Source: an uncultured Clostridia bacterium (GTDB taxonomy: Bacteria; Bacillota; Clostridia; Oscillospirales; Ruminococcaceae). Taken from it: 64,000 nt of DNA. Below, piece after piece: positions 35,035-44,335 of this stretch. Position 1 is the stretch's first letter, and each line of letters starts with the position of its first letter. The notes under the pieces are model-generated. The model saw nothing but the letters and a program-made list of their open reading frames with translations. It ran no database searches and was not told the DNA's origin. The translations under genes were made by a program, and so were the position numbers. Where the stretch lies: NCBI GenBank assembly GCA_947626165.1, contig CANQRG010000011.1:1-64000 (forward strand), read 5' to 3'.

Positions 35035-36279
35035 CTAATCTTTTGCCTCTGACTGTACCGCCTGAGGCGGCTCATCGATTGCCTCTTGTTTCTTTTTCGG
35101 GAAAATAGTGTAGAAAATCTTACCGCCGATTTTTCGATACAGCGGACGCTTTGCATATTCAAGACTTACTTTCATTCTTTCTAAACGAGCCTCCATAGCG
35201 TCAAGCTTTTCATTCATATGCTCAATTTTTATTAGATTATCTTCATTCTGAAGTTCAAGCATTCTTCCACAGATCAAAACCATTTCCTCAACAGAATAGC
35301 TTTCCGCTGAACCATCGCCTTTATGAATCTCATCACGGAACAGCTTTCCGTCCTTTCTATCCATAAATTCTCTTGCGACAGCTGAATTTGTATCATTGTA
35401 TTTTTCCAGAAAAGCTATGCGCTCATCATAACCCATATATTCGCACTTTAAACTGCCGTTTTCAGCTTCATATTCCTCCTGAGCTCTTTTAAGATACTTA
35501 ACTGCCCAGTTGAGCTTTGTACTGAAACAGTCCATACTGTTTAAAATTCTCTTTATTTCTAAATACCTTCCATGCAGACTGCTGTTTACAATCATATCGG
35601 CAGACTCATATCTCTCGTCCAGTTCAAGACCTATTACATTTAGAAAATCAGAAATAAGCGTGTTCCCTTTACCCTCATACTGCTGTTTTTCATATGCCCT
35701 GACGATAATATTTTCCTTACCTACTACTTTTGCAATTTTCTTCAGTCTGCCATAATAATCAAGCTTGAAAAAACCATATTCGTCTGAGTTTACATATTCC
35801 TGAAAGCTTATCTGCATTGTCTCTCTGACCTGCTGCGACCAATAAGACTCTAAAACTAAATCCTGTCTTCTTAAATAAACAATTACCTTTAAATCAATTC
35901 CTCGCTCGGTAAGCCCTTTCTTGAGTGACGCCCAAAAGCGTTTGCGCTTTACATATCCGTTCCAGATATTTTCATCAGACATTATAATATTCGGATATAT
36001 CTCTGACATTTCTTTTATTTTATCCAGTCCTTCAATAAAACGCTCGTCTTCCTCTTTACGTTTTGCTTCAAGCTCTTCCTCAGACTCGCACAGCTCACTT
36101 TTATAGCGGTAAACCATAAAATGTGCATTACGGTATATGCCTATTCCGGGGTAACGATAACCGAAATCAGGATAACAATATCCCTGCTCCTCAAGCAGTT
36201 CTTTATTTAACGGCAAAAACTTCTGAATTGCAGAAGTACCTGTCTTAGGAGTTCCTATATGCAGATATAATGTTGACAT
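35035..36279 (-). CDS. Sulfotransferase-family protein
   Basis: A 414-residue protein beginning YLHIGTPKTGTSAIQKFL, the 5'-phosphosulfate-binding loop of PAPS-dependent sulfotransferases. MSDENIW and VIVYLRRQDLVLESYWSQ fit the 3'-phosphate-binding region seen in this family. The C-terminal 60 residues are a coiled-coil-like, charged tail ending SEAKD. It is the last gene behind ssuABC-cysD-cysNC, which would make its donor PAPS. The acceptor (polysaccharide, lipid or small molecule) is unknown. Its final codons lie in a 7-mer-type repeat. Confidence 0.8.
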   Translation of the reverse strand: MSTLYLHIGTPKTGTSAIQKFLPLNKELLEEQGYCYPDFGYRYPGIGIYRNAHFMVYRYKSELCESEEELEAKRKEEDERFIEGLDKIKEMSEIYPNIIMSDENIWNGYVKRKRFWASLKKGLTERGIDLKVIVYLRRQDLVLESYWSQQVRETMQISFQEYVNSDEYGFFKLDYYGRLKKIAKVVGKENIIVRAYEKQQYEGKGNTLISDFLNVIGLELDERYESADMIVNSSLHGRYLEIKRILNSMDCFSTKLNWAVKYLKRAQEEYEAENGSLKCEYMGYDERIAFLEKYNDTNSAVAREFMDRKDGKLFRDEIHKGDGSAESYSVEEMVLICGRMLELQNEDNLIKIEHMNEKLDAMEARLERMKVSLEYAKRPLYRKIGGKIFYTIFPKKKQEAIDEPPQAVQSEAKD

Positions 36280-36394
36280 TTTTAATTTACCCCTTCTTTT
36301 GTTCTCATAAGCAAGAATATATTATATATATTATCTCTTATTGCCTCTTATCTCTTTGATTTAAAAGACGCATTAAATTCAATGATACCCAATT

Positions 36395-38221
36395 CTAGAT
36401 TTTATCTTCAAGCTTCTCTAATAGAATATCTATACACGTTTCAATATCGTGCTCTGCGGTATTTATAGATATATCTGGATTTTCAGGGGGTTCGTAAGGT
36501 GATGAAATTCCAGTAAAGTTTTGGATCTCTCCCATTCTAGCCTTTTTATAAAGCCCCTTAACGTCACGTCTCTCGCACTCCTCAAGCGGCGTGCTTACAT
36601 ATACCTCGATAAAATTATCCTCACCTATAATCTCCTTAGCATTGCGCCTGTCACGTCTATAAGGCGAAACAAAAGAATTTATAACGATAACTCCCGCGTC
36701 ATTCATCAGTTTTGATACCTCGGCAATACGTCTTATATTCTCTATTCTGTCCTGTTCCTTAAAACCAAGGTTCTTATTAAGACCCATACGAACATTGTCT
36801 CCGTCCAAGGTCATTGTATGCTTGCCTATCGCAAAAAGACGCTTCTCCAGAGCATTAGCAAGCGTTGACTTACCCGAACCAGAAAGTCCTGTAAACCAGA
36901 TAGTTCTAGCCTTTTGACCCTTTTGGTTCTCTCTCTGCTCTCTGGTTATATCCATCTCGTGATATGTCAGGTTGTCAGCCCTGTTCAGCTTATGCATAAC
37001 AACTCCGCAGGCAGATGTCATATGCGTGATGCGGTCGATCAGTATAAGCGCGCCAAGCGTTGGGTTCTGCGCAAACTCGTCAAAAACAATTTTCTCAGAT
37101 ACCGAAATATCACACTCAGCAATCTCATTTTTGTATATTGCATCGGCAGAAACCTCACTGCCTGTATTTACGTCTATCTTGTGCTTGATGTTCATAACAA
37201 CAGCAGGAATTTTCTTTGTGCCCAGCTTTAACAGATAGTTCTTACCTGCCACAAGCTCGCTGTCGTCCATCCAAAGTAGCTTTGCTGTAAACAGATTTCC
37301 CACAGTCGGTCTAGCTCCGCTTACCAGAACACAGCCTCTTGATACGTCGACCTCTTTATCAAGCTGAACTGTAACCGCCTGACCCTTATTTGCACTGTCA
37401 ACCTCTTTGCCGACACAAATAATGCTCTTTACATTAGCCTTTTCCTTAGACGGCAAAGCGGTTATCTCATCACCGACATTTAATTTGCCAGTTTCAATCT
37501 GACCTGAAAAGCCTCTGTAGGTGTGGTTAGGTCTGCAAACTCTCTGAACAGGCATTGTAAAGCCCTTTTCAACGTCGTCAGCGTGAACGTCAATTTCCTC
37601 AAGGTAGGAAAGCAAAGTTCCGCCCCTATACCAAGTCATATGCTCTGACTCAGTTGTAATATTATCTCCTTCAGTTGCCGAAACAGGAATTATTTTTACC
37701 GATTCGTAGTCAAACTCGGCAAGGAGCATTCTTATCTCTTTTTCTATCTTCTTGAATCTGTTGCGGTCAAAGTGTATAAGATCCATTTTATTAACGGCAA
37801 ACACAAAGTGTTTTATACCCATAAGAGAGCAAATTCTTGCGTGCCTTCTCGTCTGAACCAAAACACCTTGAGAAGCGTCTACCAAAATAACGGCAAGCTC
37901 TGCAAATGACGCACCCACCGCCATATTTCTAGTGTACTCCTCGTGTCCGGGCGTGTCAGCTACTATGAATGATCTTCGCTCGGTTGTGAAGTAGCGGTAA
38001 GCAACGTCTATTGTAATACCCTGCTCACGCTCTGCCATAAGACCGTCTAACAGCAGCGAATAATCTATGTTACCCTCTCTTGAGCCGACCTTGCTGTCTA
38101 GCTCTAAAGAACGCTCCTGATCAGCAAACAACAGCTTTGCATCATACAGCATATGACCGATAAGGGTTGATTTTCCGTCGTCAACGCTTCCGCAGGTAAT
38201 GAATTTCAAAAGTCCGTTCAT
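36395..38221 (-). CDS. cysNC: Fused ATP sulfurylase GTPase subunit and APS kinase (CysNC)
   Basis: A 608-residue fusion. Residues about 1-420 are the CysN GTPase: GSVDDGKSTLIG, DTPGHEEYTRNM, NKMD. Residues about 435-608 are APS kinase (CysC): [17 protein letters not shown] and DGDNVRMGLNKNLGF. CysN with CysD adenylates sulfate to APS using GTP energy; CysC phosphorylates APS to PAPS. The ATG at 38221 lies one base after the cysD stop. No APS/PAPS reductase gene is nearby. Confidence 0.95.
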   Translation of the reverse strand: MNGLLKFITCGSVDDGKSTLIGHMLYDAKLLFADQERSLELDSKVGSREGNIDYSLLLDGLMAEREQGITIDVAYRYFTTERRSFIVADTPGHEEYTRNMAVGASFAELAVILVDASQGVLVQTRRHARICSLMGIKHFVFAVNKMDLIHFDRNRFKKIEKEIRMLLAEFDYESVKIIPVSATEGDNITTESEHMTWYRGGTLLSYLEEIDVHADDVEKGFTMPVQRVCRPNHTYRGFSGQIETGKLNVGDEITALPSKEKANVKSIICVGKEVDSANKGQAVTVQLDKEVDVSRGCVLVSGARPTVGNLFTAKLLWMDDSELVAGKNYLLKLGTKKIPAVVMNIKHKIDVNTGSEVSADAIYKNEIAECDISVSEKIVFDEFAQNPTLGALILIDRITHMTSACGVVMHKLNRADNLTYHEMDITREQRENQKGQKARTIWFTGLSGSGKSTLANALEKRLFAIGKHTMTLDGDNVRMGLNKNLGFKEQDRIENIRRIAEVSKLMNDAGVIVINSFVSPYRRDRRNAKEIIGEDNFIEVYVSTPLEECERRDVKGLYKKARMGEIQNFTGISSPYEPPENPDISINTAEHDIETCIDILLEKLEDKI

Positions 38222-38222
38222 T

Positions 38223-39125
38223 TTAGAAATAGCCCTCCCTTTTTCTCTTTTCCATACTTGCAGCTCCGCCGTCGTTATCAATAACACGGCTGGTTCTCTC
38301 GGAAGAAACTGCTCCTAAAGTCTCGTCGATGATCTCATCAAGCGTCTCGGCGTTGCTCTCCATACCGCCTGTAAGCGGATAACAGCCAAGCGTTCTGAAA
38401 CGAATCTTTTTAGTCTGAACCTCCTCGCCCTCTTTAAGGCGCATACGGTCGTCATCTACCATAATTATATTGCCGTCTCTTATAACGCACTTTCTCTCAG
38501 CCGCAAAATACAGAGGAACTATATCAATATTTTCTCTCTTGATATACTGCCAGATGTCCTTCTCCGTCCAGTTTGAAATCGGAAATACACGAATTTCCTC
38601 ACCCTTATTTATCTCGGTATTATAGAGCTTCCACATCTCCGGACGCTGATTCTTAGGGTCCCATGCGTGGTCAGAGTTTCTAAACGAGAACAGTCTTTCC
38701 TTTGCTCTCGACTTTTCCTCATCACGTCTGCCTCCGCCGAAAGCCGCTGTAAATCCGTATTTATCAAGTGCCTGCTTTAAAGCCTGAGTTTTCATTATAT
38801 CCGTATACGACGAGCCGTGATCAAACGGGTTTATACCCTGCTTAACGCCCTCCTCGTTGATATATTCAAGCATCTCAATACCGTATTTCTTTGCCGTTTT
38901 GTCACGAAATTCTATCATCTCTTTGAACTTCCAAGTGGTATTGACATGCAAAAAAGGAAAAGGAGGCTTTTCAGGGTAAAAAGCCTTTAATGCAAGATGC
39001 AGCATAACCGAAGAATCCTTGCCTATCGAATACAGCATAACAGGCTTTTCACATTCTGCCGCAACCTCTCTCATAATGTAAATAGCTTCCGCCTCAAGCT
39101 CATCTAAATGTAAAAATTCACTCAT
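38223..39125 (-). CDS. cysD: Sulfate adenylyltransferase subunit CysD
   Basis: A 300-residue CysD, the catalytic subunit of ATP sulfurylase. It shows the PP-loop [35 protein letters not shown] and [11 protein letters not shown]. It is followed after one base by cysNC, so the subunits are made together. Confidence 0.96.
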   Translation of the reverse strand: MSEFLHLDELEAEAIYIMREVAAECEKPVMLYSIGKDSSVMLHLALKAFYPEKPPFPFLHVNTTWKFKEMIEFRDKTAKKYGIEMLEYINEEGVKQGINPFDHGSSYTDIMKTQALKQALDKYGFTAAFGGGRRDEEKSRAKERLFSFRNSDHAWDPKNQRPEMWKLYNTEINKGEEIRVFPISNWTEKDIWQYIKRENIDIVPLYFAAERKCVIRDGNIIMVDDDRMRLKEGEEVQTKKIRFRTLGCYPLTGGMESNAETLDEIIDETLGAVSSERTSRVIDNDGGAASMEKRKREGYF

Positions 39126-39185
39126 AATTAAATTTCCTTATCACTTTACTTTTTTATTATAATACCTGCCTGTCTATAACAACCA

Positions 39186-40001
39186 TTATTTCTTATCTCT
39201 GTCAAGACCGTATCTTCTGCGTACTGCGTTTTCCCAGTTTGTAAATATAACGCGGTCGATTATCGTTCCTATTACAATAATTATAAGCATTATAAGCGTA
39301 ACCTTATTAATGTCGCTCTCAATACTTCTTGCCGCATCGAGAATCTGACCCAATCCTATCATACTTATCATCATCTCAGCCGCCATAAGCGCTCTCCAAG
39401 CAAACGACCAACCGCTTTTAAGTCCCGCTATAAGCATCGGTTGTGCCGCAGGGATAATCACCTTGAAATATAGCTGGCTCTGGCTGACGCCCATCGTCTT
39501 TGCAGCTCTAATATATAAAGGGTCTACATTTTGTATTCCGTTATCGACCGCCATCGCTATGCTGAATGCAGAACCGACTATGATTACAAATATAACCGCG
39601 CTCTGGTCAAGACCGAACCACAGTATTGCAAACGGTACCCAGCATACGCTAGGCAGGGTTTGAATTCCCAAAATGATTGGTTTAAGGTTCTCCTGAAGAT
39701 ACTTGAACTTTGAAATAAGAAAACCAAGCGCCGCTCCTATTACCACAGATATTGCAAAGCCGATAAATGCCCTTATCAAACTTGCTCCGACTGCGGCATA
39801 AATGCTCATTCCCGTATAATCAAACGAGAACATATCCACACATCTTTCCCAAACTCCCTGAGGAGACGGTATAGTGTAAGACTTCCACAATCCAAGCACT
39901 TCAACGCCAAGCAAATAGACAAGCTCCCAAAGAGCAAGTATTATGATTATAAAGCCTATACGGCTTAATATCTTTTTAACTGTCGTGCTCTTCTTTTTCA
40001 A
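39186..40001 (-). CDS. ssuC: ABC transporter permease, sulfonate/taurine type
   Basis: A 271-residue inner-membrane protein with six predicted membrane segments and the permease loop YIRAAKTMGVSQSQLYFKVIIPAA (EAA-type). Related to SsuC/TauC. It starts at a TTG inside the end of the ATPase gene, with AAGAGGTGG before it, so it overlaps the upstream gene by 26 bases. Confidence 0.9.
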   Translation of the reverse strand: MKKKSTTVKKILSRIGFIIIILALWELVYLLGVEVLGLWKSYTIPSPQGVWERCVDMFSFDYTGMSIYAAVGASLIRAFIGFAISVVIGAALGFLISKFKYLQENLKPIILGIQTLPSVCWVPFAILWFGLDQSAVIFVIIVGSAFSIAMAVDNGIQNVDPLYIRAAKTMGVSQSQLYFKVIIPAAQPMLIAGLKSGWSFAWRALMAAEMMISMIGLGQILDAARSIESDINKVTLIMLIIIVIGTIIDRVIFTNWENAVRRRYGLDRDKK

Positions 40002-40749
40002 TCTTGTCCACCTCTTCTTTTAAAGCCTCAAGCAGCTTTTTTCTTATGTTTATAAACTCTACCGACTCTATATGTCTTGGACGCGGTATATCGATCTTTA
40101 TTATATCCTTAACCTTGCCCGGATGCGAGCCTATCATAACTATCCTGTCGCTGAAAAAGAGAGCCTCCTCAACGCTGTGAGTAACTAAGATAATAGTCTT
40201 TTTAGTCTGTTGCCATATGTTTATAAGCTCCTCACGCAGAACATTGATTGTCTGCTTGTCAAGAGCCGCAAAAGGCTCGTCCATAAGAAGTATCTTGCAG
40301 TCTAAGCAAAGAGCCCTTGCAAGCGCAACTCGCTGTTTCATTCCTCCCGAAAGCTCATGGATATTATAATCTCTGAACTTATAAAGCTGAACCATTTTCA
40401 GGTATTTTTCAAGTCTCTTGTCCTGCTCCTCTTTAGAAAGTCCTGCTATTTTCATTCCGAAGCGAACATTCTTCTCAACTGTAAGCCAAGGAAACAAGGC
40501 AGACTCCTGAAACATCATTATCCTGTCAGAACCGGGCTTAGTTATCTCCTTGCCGTCAAGAGTTATCTTTCCGCTGTCCTGTTCAACGAGCCCAGCAATT
40601 ATATTGAGAAGCGTTGACTTTCCGCAGCCCGAAGGTCCTAAAAGACATATAAATTCACCCGACTCTATGTCAAGGTTTATGTCTTCAAGTATATTGGTAT
40701 CGCTGTTTTTATCGAACTTCTTTGTTATTCCCTCAATATGCAAACTCAT
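39976..40749 (-). CDS. ssuB: ABC transporter ATP-binding protein, sulfonate/taurine type
   Basis: A 257-residue ATPase: Walker A GPSGCGKSTLLN, Q-loop MFQESALFPWLTV, signature LSGGMKQRVALARAL, Walker B ILLMDEPFAALD. The best match is the SsuB/TauB group. The start is not certain: ATG 40749 has AGGGG upstream, while an AAGGAGG lies further up near 40785 at an awkward distance. Confidence 0.92.
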   Translation of the reverse strand: MSLHIEGITKKFDKNSDTNILEDINLDIESGEFICLLGPSGCGKSTLLNIIAGLVEQDSGKITLDGKEITKPGSDRIMMFQESALFPWLTVEKNVRFGMKIAGLSKEEQDKRLEKYLKMVQLYKFRDYNIHELSGGMKQRVALARALCLDCKILLMDEPFAALDKQTINVLREELINIWQQTKKTIILVTHSVEEALFFSDRIVMIGSHPGKVKDIIKIDIPRPRHIESVEFINIRKKLLEALKEEVDKIEKEEHDS

Positions 40750-40841
40750 ATTCAACTTTGCCCCTGAGAGCAATCCTCCTTATAAATTTATGTCGGCTTT
40801 ATTGCTAATACTGATACCGATATTTCGGCAATAATAATTCA

Positions 40842-41846
40842 TTATGAAATGGATCTCATTATACTATCGTCTATGATTTTATCGTCAGGCAGCTTTGAGA
40901 TAAATCCCTCATCGAGATTAATTTTTGCATACTCGTCAACAGCTTCCTTAGAAACATCTGTTGTGAAAACTATTCTTGAAAATGCGCTTTCAAACTGCTT
41001 ATCATCATTTTTAGAGCCTGCAAGCTCCTCTATCTTTGCGTTTACAATCTTTGCGCTCTCTGAAATGTTCTGCTGAATATACAAGGTTGCGTCCTTATGA
41101 GCCTTTAAAAACTTCTCAACTATCTCAGGATGCTCCTTTTGGAACTCTTTTCTCACAACAACAACTGCTACAGGATAATCCCCCTGACGCCATATCTCGT
41201 CGTAATTTAGCACCACCGTTGCTTTTATATTTTGACTGTTCTCCAAAACAGTTCCCCAAGGCTCCGGAACAAGCGCTGCGTCTATCTCGCCCTGGTCAAA
41301 AAGCGACTCGACCTCCGAGTTTTTAACGGCTGTTACATTTACATTTCCGCCCTTGTCCTGCGCCTTTAGACCGTTGTCTGAAAGAAGCTTCAAAAGGGCT
41401 AAGTGCTGAGTATTTCCTGCCTGAGGAATTGCCACTGTCTTATTTGCCAGATCCTTGACTTCCTTTATATTAGCGTCTTCTCTTGCTATAAGAACCTGTC
41501 CGCCGTTGGTTGCACCTGCAATTATATTAACGTCTCCGTTTGTGCTTACATTCGCGCTTATCGCAGGAACAGGTCCGATATACCCTATGTCAATATCCTC
41601 TGATTTTAAAGCCTCGACTTCAGCAGGCCCTGCATTGAAAGACGTCCACTTAACGCTGTAGTCTTCTCCCAGAGCGTTTTCAAACGATTTCTGTGACTGC
41701 ATTATCATTGCCTGAGCGTGAGTTATGTTCGGGAAAAACGCAACATTGACCGTCTTGTCGTCTTTTGAACCCTTAGTGCAGCCCGAAAAGACAGTGATTA
41801 CGCAAGCAAAAGCCAGTGCTGCTGATAAAATTCTTTTTAATTTCAT
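40842..41846 (-). CDS. ssuA: Substrate-binding lipoprotein, sulfonate/taurine type
   Basis: A 334-residue solute-binding lipoprotein: signal sequence with lipobox FSGC at residues 20-23, then VNVAFFPNITHAQAM, IGYIGPVPAI and AIPQAGNTQHLALL, as in SsuA/TauA/NMT1-type proteins. The ligand could be a sulfonate or sulfate ester; the operon context only shows a link to sulfur. First gene of the ssuABC-cysD-cysNC-sulfotransferase operon. Confidence 0.9.
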   Translation of the reverse strand: MKLKRILSAALAFACVITVFSGCTKGSKDDKTVNVAFFPNITHAQAMIMQSQKSFENALGEDYSVKWTSFNAGPAEVEALKSEDIDIGYIGPVPAISANVSTNGDVNIIAGATNGGQVLIAREDANIKEVKDLANKTVAIPQAGNTQHLALLKLLSDNGLKAQDKGGNVNVTAVKNSEVESLFDQGEIDAALVPEPWGTVLENSQNIKATVVLNYDEIWRQGDYPVAVVVVRKEFQKEHPEIVEKFLKAHKDATLYIQQNISESAKIVNAKIEELAGSKNDDKQFESAFSRIVFTTDVSKEAVDEYAKINLDEGFISKLPDDKIIDDSIMRSIS

Positions 41847-41990
41847 AATGTTGACCTCCTATAATTTATAATTCTTTTTTACCTTTAAATTCATCTAAAA
41901 ATATGTCTAATTATACACATTATTACAATATCACTGTGAAATCCTTGTGAAGTAAGTCCCTTTCAAGCTAAATTTTATTTAATCTAGAAC

Positions 41991-42039
41991 AGCATACCAT
42001 AAATTGTGTTGATTGTCAATAAAAATAGCATAAATTGTG
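41991..42039 (-). promoter_or_regulatory. Promoter and direct-repeat operator of the sulfur operon
   Basis: On the minus strand: TTGACA (42019-42014), 17-bp spacer, TATGCT (41996-41991). The 11-mer CATAAATTGTG occurs twice, at 41998-42008 (inside the spacer) and 42029-42039 (just upstream of -35), 31 bp apart, about three helical turns. This is a good candidate operator. Further up, a second weaker promoter (TTGACA-16-TAAAAT, near 42120-42145) and a 14-bp palindrome ATAGTAATTACTAT (42096-42109) are seen. Confidence 0.65.
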
Positions 42040-42213
42040 CTTTTATTTCCAACAAAACATAATCATTTATTAATCCCTCAATTCCTATTGAATTAATAGT
42101 AATTACTATGGTGTTTATTTTATAACAAAAATTTGCTTTGTCAAGTTGTATTAAAGCGAATCTGCTTTTTTACTATATTTCTTAACAAATAATAATGTTT
42201 ATTAGTATACTTT

Positions 42214-43080
42214 TTACAAATCACGGAGGTTTTTTAATACATTGGAAAAGTTTATAATCTCCTCCATTGAAAGCTGTTCCGGTCTTACATTAACAGCCAA
42301 GCCTGACTGCTCTAATGATCGCAAAACGATACTTTTTTCAATTGCCAAAGCCGAAGAAACCGAGTTTGCAAGGGTTTTTCTTCTCTGTGAGAACGCCCCT
42401 CTTGCAACCTTAAAAAAGAATTTCTCGTCCTCAACGCCCTTTGGAGTTTCTTCTTTTATATCAAACCTCACTACACAGCTGTCAACATTCGGAGACGGTA
42501 TAAAGTTTCCCCTTGAAACGTCGAATAAAATTTTAGGCTTGGAAAAATAGTTTACAGCAACCGTCACCGCACCCATATCCCTTGTTCCCATATCGGCGCA
42601 AAGACGTTTTCCAGCCTCTTTCTGAACCATAACCGTAACCGACTTTATCCGCAGTCTTGACTCTAACAGCTTCATTATTACAGGCGATGTTATATAATAA
42701 GGTAAATTTGCACACACAGCAACGTCAAGACCTTTAAAATTTTCATCAATGATTTTTGATAAGTCTGTTTTTAATACGTCTTCGTTTATGATTTTTACAT
42801 TCTCAAATTCCGAAAGCGTATCCTCGAGTATTGGAACAAGTCTATCGTCTATCTCAATAGCTACGACCTTATCCGCACGCTTGGCAAGCTCGGCTGTCAA
42901 AACTCCTATACCCGTTCCGATTTCAATAATTCCAAAGCCTTTCTTTGCGTTTCCCTGCTCTGCAATTTTCGGGCAGACGCTCGGGTTTATCAGAAAGTTT
43001 TGTCCCAGACCTTTTAAAAACTCAAAGCCGTGCTTTTTCATCAATGCTTTTATTACGCCAATGTCCGTTAATTTTTCCAC
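42214..43080 (-). CDS. rsmA: 16S rRNA dimethyladenosine transferase RsmA (KsgA)
   Basis: A 288-residue KsgA, which dimethylates two adjacent adenines near the 3' end of 16S rRNA. Motifs: LGQNFLINP near residue 21, IIEIGTGIGVLT (SAM motif I), VCANLPYYITSPV (catalytic NLPY), FSQRRKTLANS. Start is GTG at 43080; the nearest strong AGGAGG lies about 35 bases upstream with a small hairpin between. Confidence 0.95.
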   Translation of the reverse strand: MEKLTDIGVIKALMKKHGFEFLKGLGQNFLINPSVCPKIAEQGNAKKGFGIIEIGTGIGVLTAELAKRADKVVAIEIDDRLVPILEDTLSEFENVKIINEDVLKTDLSKIIDENFKGLDVAVCANLPYYITSPVIMKLLESRLRIKSVTVMVQKEAGKRLCADMGTRDMGAVTVAVNYFSKPKILFDVSRGNFIPSPNVDSCVVRFDIKEETPKGVEDEKFFFKVARGAFSQRRKTLANSVSSALAIEKSIVLRSLEQSGLAVNVRPEQLSMEEIINFSNVLKNLRDL

Positions 43081-43241
43081 TGCTTTATTTAATACTCCGC
43101 TATGGAGAATTCCTCCTATACAATATTATAAATGCAAATATTAATCATAAATTTTTCAAAAAACATTATAGCATAATAGAAGAACATTTTCAAATACTAA
43201 TAGTGTAAGCATAATATAATTTGAACGAAAGGAGAAAAATT

Positions 43242-43460
43242 ATGTATATGCAGGATATTCCAATAGGACTAACATTTGCGCTTGCAGAAAATCCTGATGC
43301 ACTGAAATATTTCGTATCGCTTTCAGAAGAACAAAAACAGCGCATTATTGAACAAAGCCATAAAATTCACTCAAAAAGCGAGATGCAGGCATTTGCAGGT
43401 AACTTTGCCAAAAACAATTCGTCATCAAAAACGGGATTTATGAACAATAGATTTAACTGA
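43242..43460 (+). CDS. Small conserved hypothetical protein
   Basis: A 72-residue protein beginning MYMQDIPIGLTFALAENPDA and containing LSEEQKQRIIEQSHKIHSKSE; helical and charged. Similar small proteins occur in clostridia, function unknown. The ATG at 43242 is chosen because AAAGGAG lies 7 bases upstream. Confidence 0.75.
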   Translation: MYMQDIPIGLTFALAENPDALKYFVSLSEEQKQRIIEQSHKIHSKSEMQAFAGNFAKNNSSSKTGFMNNRFN

Positions 43461-43552
43461 TATTACTGCCGACATTAATTTGAATATAAGGTCTGTGTAA
43501 ACAGATTTAACAATATATTAAAAATATTATTTAAAATTTGTAGCAAAAAGAG

Positions 43553-43581
43553 TTGCAATTCTTCTGAAATTAGAGTACAAT
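43553..43581 (+). promoter_or_regulatory. Promoter of the Cys-rich leader
   Basis: TTGCAA (43553-43558), 17-bp spacer, TACAAT (43576-43581). The leader ORF begins 40 bases downstream. Confidence 0.6.
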
Positions 43582-43620
43582 ATGAATTGTAGTAAATTTG
43601 GTTGAATTGAGGTTAAGCGA

Positions 43621-43743
43621 ATGACATTAATTGCAAACAGTCATTACAACGCTTCATACGGCTTTTCAGGTAACCGTTCTTGTGCTTGCTTCTCAGGATG
43701 TTGCCTTTCTTCGTTGCACTCAAATAACAATATAATAGTATAA
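43621..43743 (+). CDS. Cys-rich 40-residue leader ORF
   Basis: ATG at 43621, with GAGG nine bases before, opens a 40-codon frame: MTLIANSHYNASYGFSGNRS, then CACFSGCC, then a short Ser/Asn-rich end. Four Cys codons lie within eight codons. Five bases after its stop is a strong terminator hairpin (43748-43776), and purE starts 24 bases later. This is the layout of a translated attenuator; a small secreted or metal-binding peptide is less likely as there is no signal sequence. No known family is recognised. Confidence 0.6.
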   Translation: MTLIANSHYNASYGFSGNRSCACFSGCCLSSLHSNNNIIV

Positions 43744-43747
43744 TTAT

Positions 43748-43776
43748 AACTGCAACAGAGATGTTGCAGTTTTTTA
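43748..43776 (+). terminator. Terminator between the leader ORF and purE
   Basis: A 9-bp stem AACTGCAAC / GTTGCAGTT with a six-base loop, followed by TTTTTACT. It would stop leader transcripts before purE unless read-through or antitermination occurs. Confidence 0.8.
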
Positions 43777-43799
43777 CTGTCATTTTACGGAGGTATTAT

Positions 43800-44294
43800 A
43801 TGAAAAAAGTAGCAGTTATTATGGGAAGCGACAGCGACTTCCCTATCGTATCAAAGGCAATTAAAGAGCTTGATAATTACGGAGTTCCATATGAAGCGCA
43901 CATTATGTCTGCTCACAGAACACCCGAGCTTGCCGCATCTTTTGCTAAAAACGCAAAGAAAAACGGCTTTGGAGTTATTATTGCAGCGGCAGGTATGGCG
44001 GCTCATTTGGCAGGCGTTTTAGCAGGAAACACTACCCTGCCCGTAATCGGAATACCTATCAAATCTACATTAGGCGGCTTAGACTCACTACTGGCAACCG
44101 TTCAGATGCCAAGCGGAATACCCGTTGCTACCGTTGCGGTAAACGGAGCTAAAAATGCAGCACTTTTAGCAATTCAGATGCTCTCTCTTTCAGACGACAG
44201 CCTTTCGGACAAGCTGGAAAAAGCAAAGGCTGAAATGGCAGAAGGCGTTAAAGCTAAGGACGAAGCATTGCATGAGGAAATTGAAAAGCTGTAA
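43800..44294 (+). CDS. purE: N5-carboxyaminoimidazole ribonucleotide mutase PurE
   Basis: A 164-residue class I PurE. MGSDSDFPIVSKAIKEL and MSAHRTPELAASF carry the active-site Ser/Asp and His; AAAGMAAHLAGVLAG is also typical. The ATG at 43800 follows GGAGG by 7 bases. First gene of the purine operon. Its substrate would normally come from PurK, which is not present in the window, so the class II reaction (AIR to CAIR) or a distant purK applies. Confidence 0.95.
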   Translation: MKKVAVIMGSDSDFPIVSKAIKELDNYGVPYEAHIMSAHRTPELAASFAKNAKKNGFGVIIAAAGMAAHLAGVLAGNTTLPVIGIPIKSTLGGLDSLLATVQMPSGIPVATVAVNGAKNAALLAIQMLSLSDDSLSDKLEKAKAEMAEGVKAKDEALHEEIEKL

Positions 44295-44335
44295 TTTAAT
44301 TAAAAGACAAAATCAATATATTGGAGGAAGATAAT

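Noticed and set aside
42047-42073. A seven-codon minus-strand ORF (MIMFCWK) with GAGGG before it, upstream of ssuA
   Set aside because: It has one Cys and could be a leader, but it lies upstream of the best ssu promoter and there is no terminator or pairing to support attenuation.
43480-43800. Purine riboswitch before purE
   Set aside because: I looked for the conserved three-way junction blocks of guanine/adenine aptamers and did not find them; the region instead holds the Cys-rich ORF and a plain terminator.
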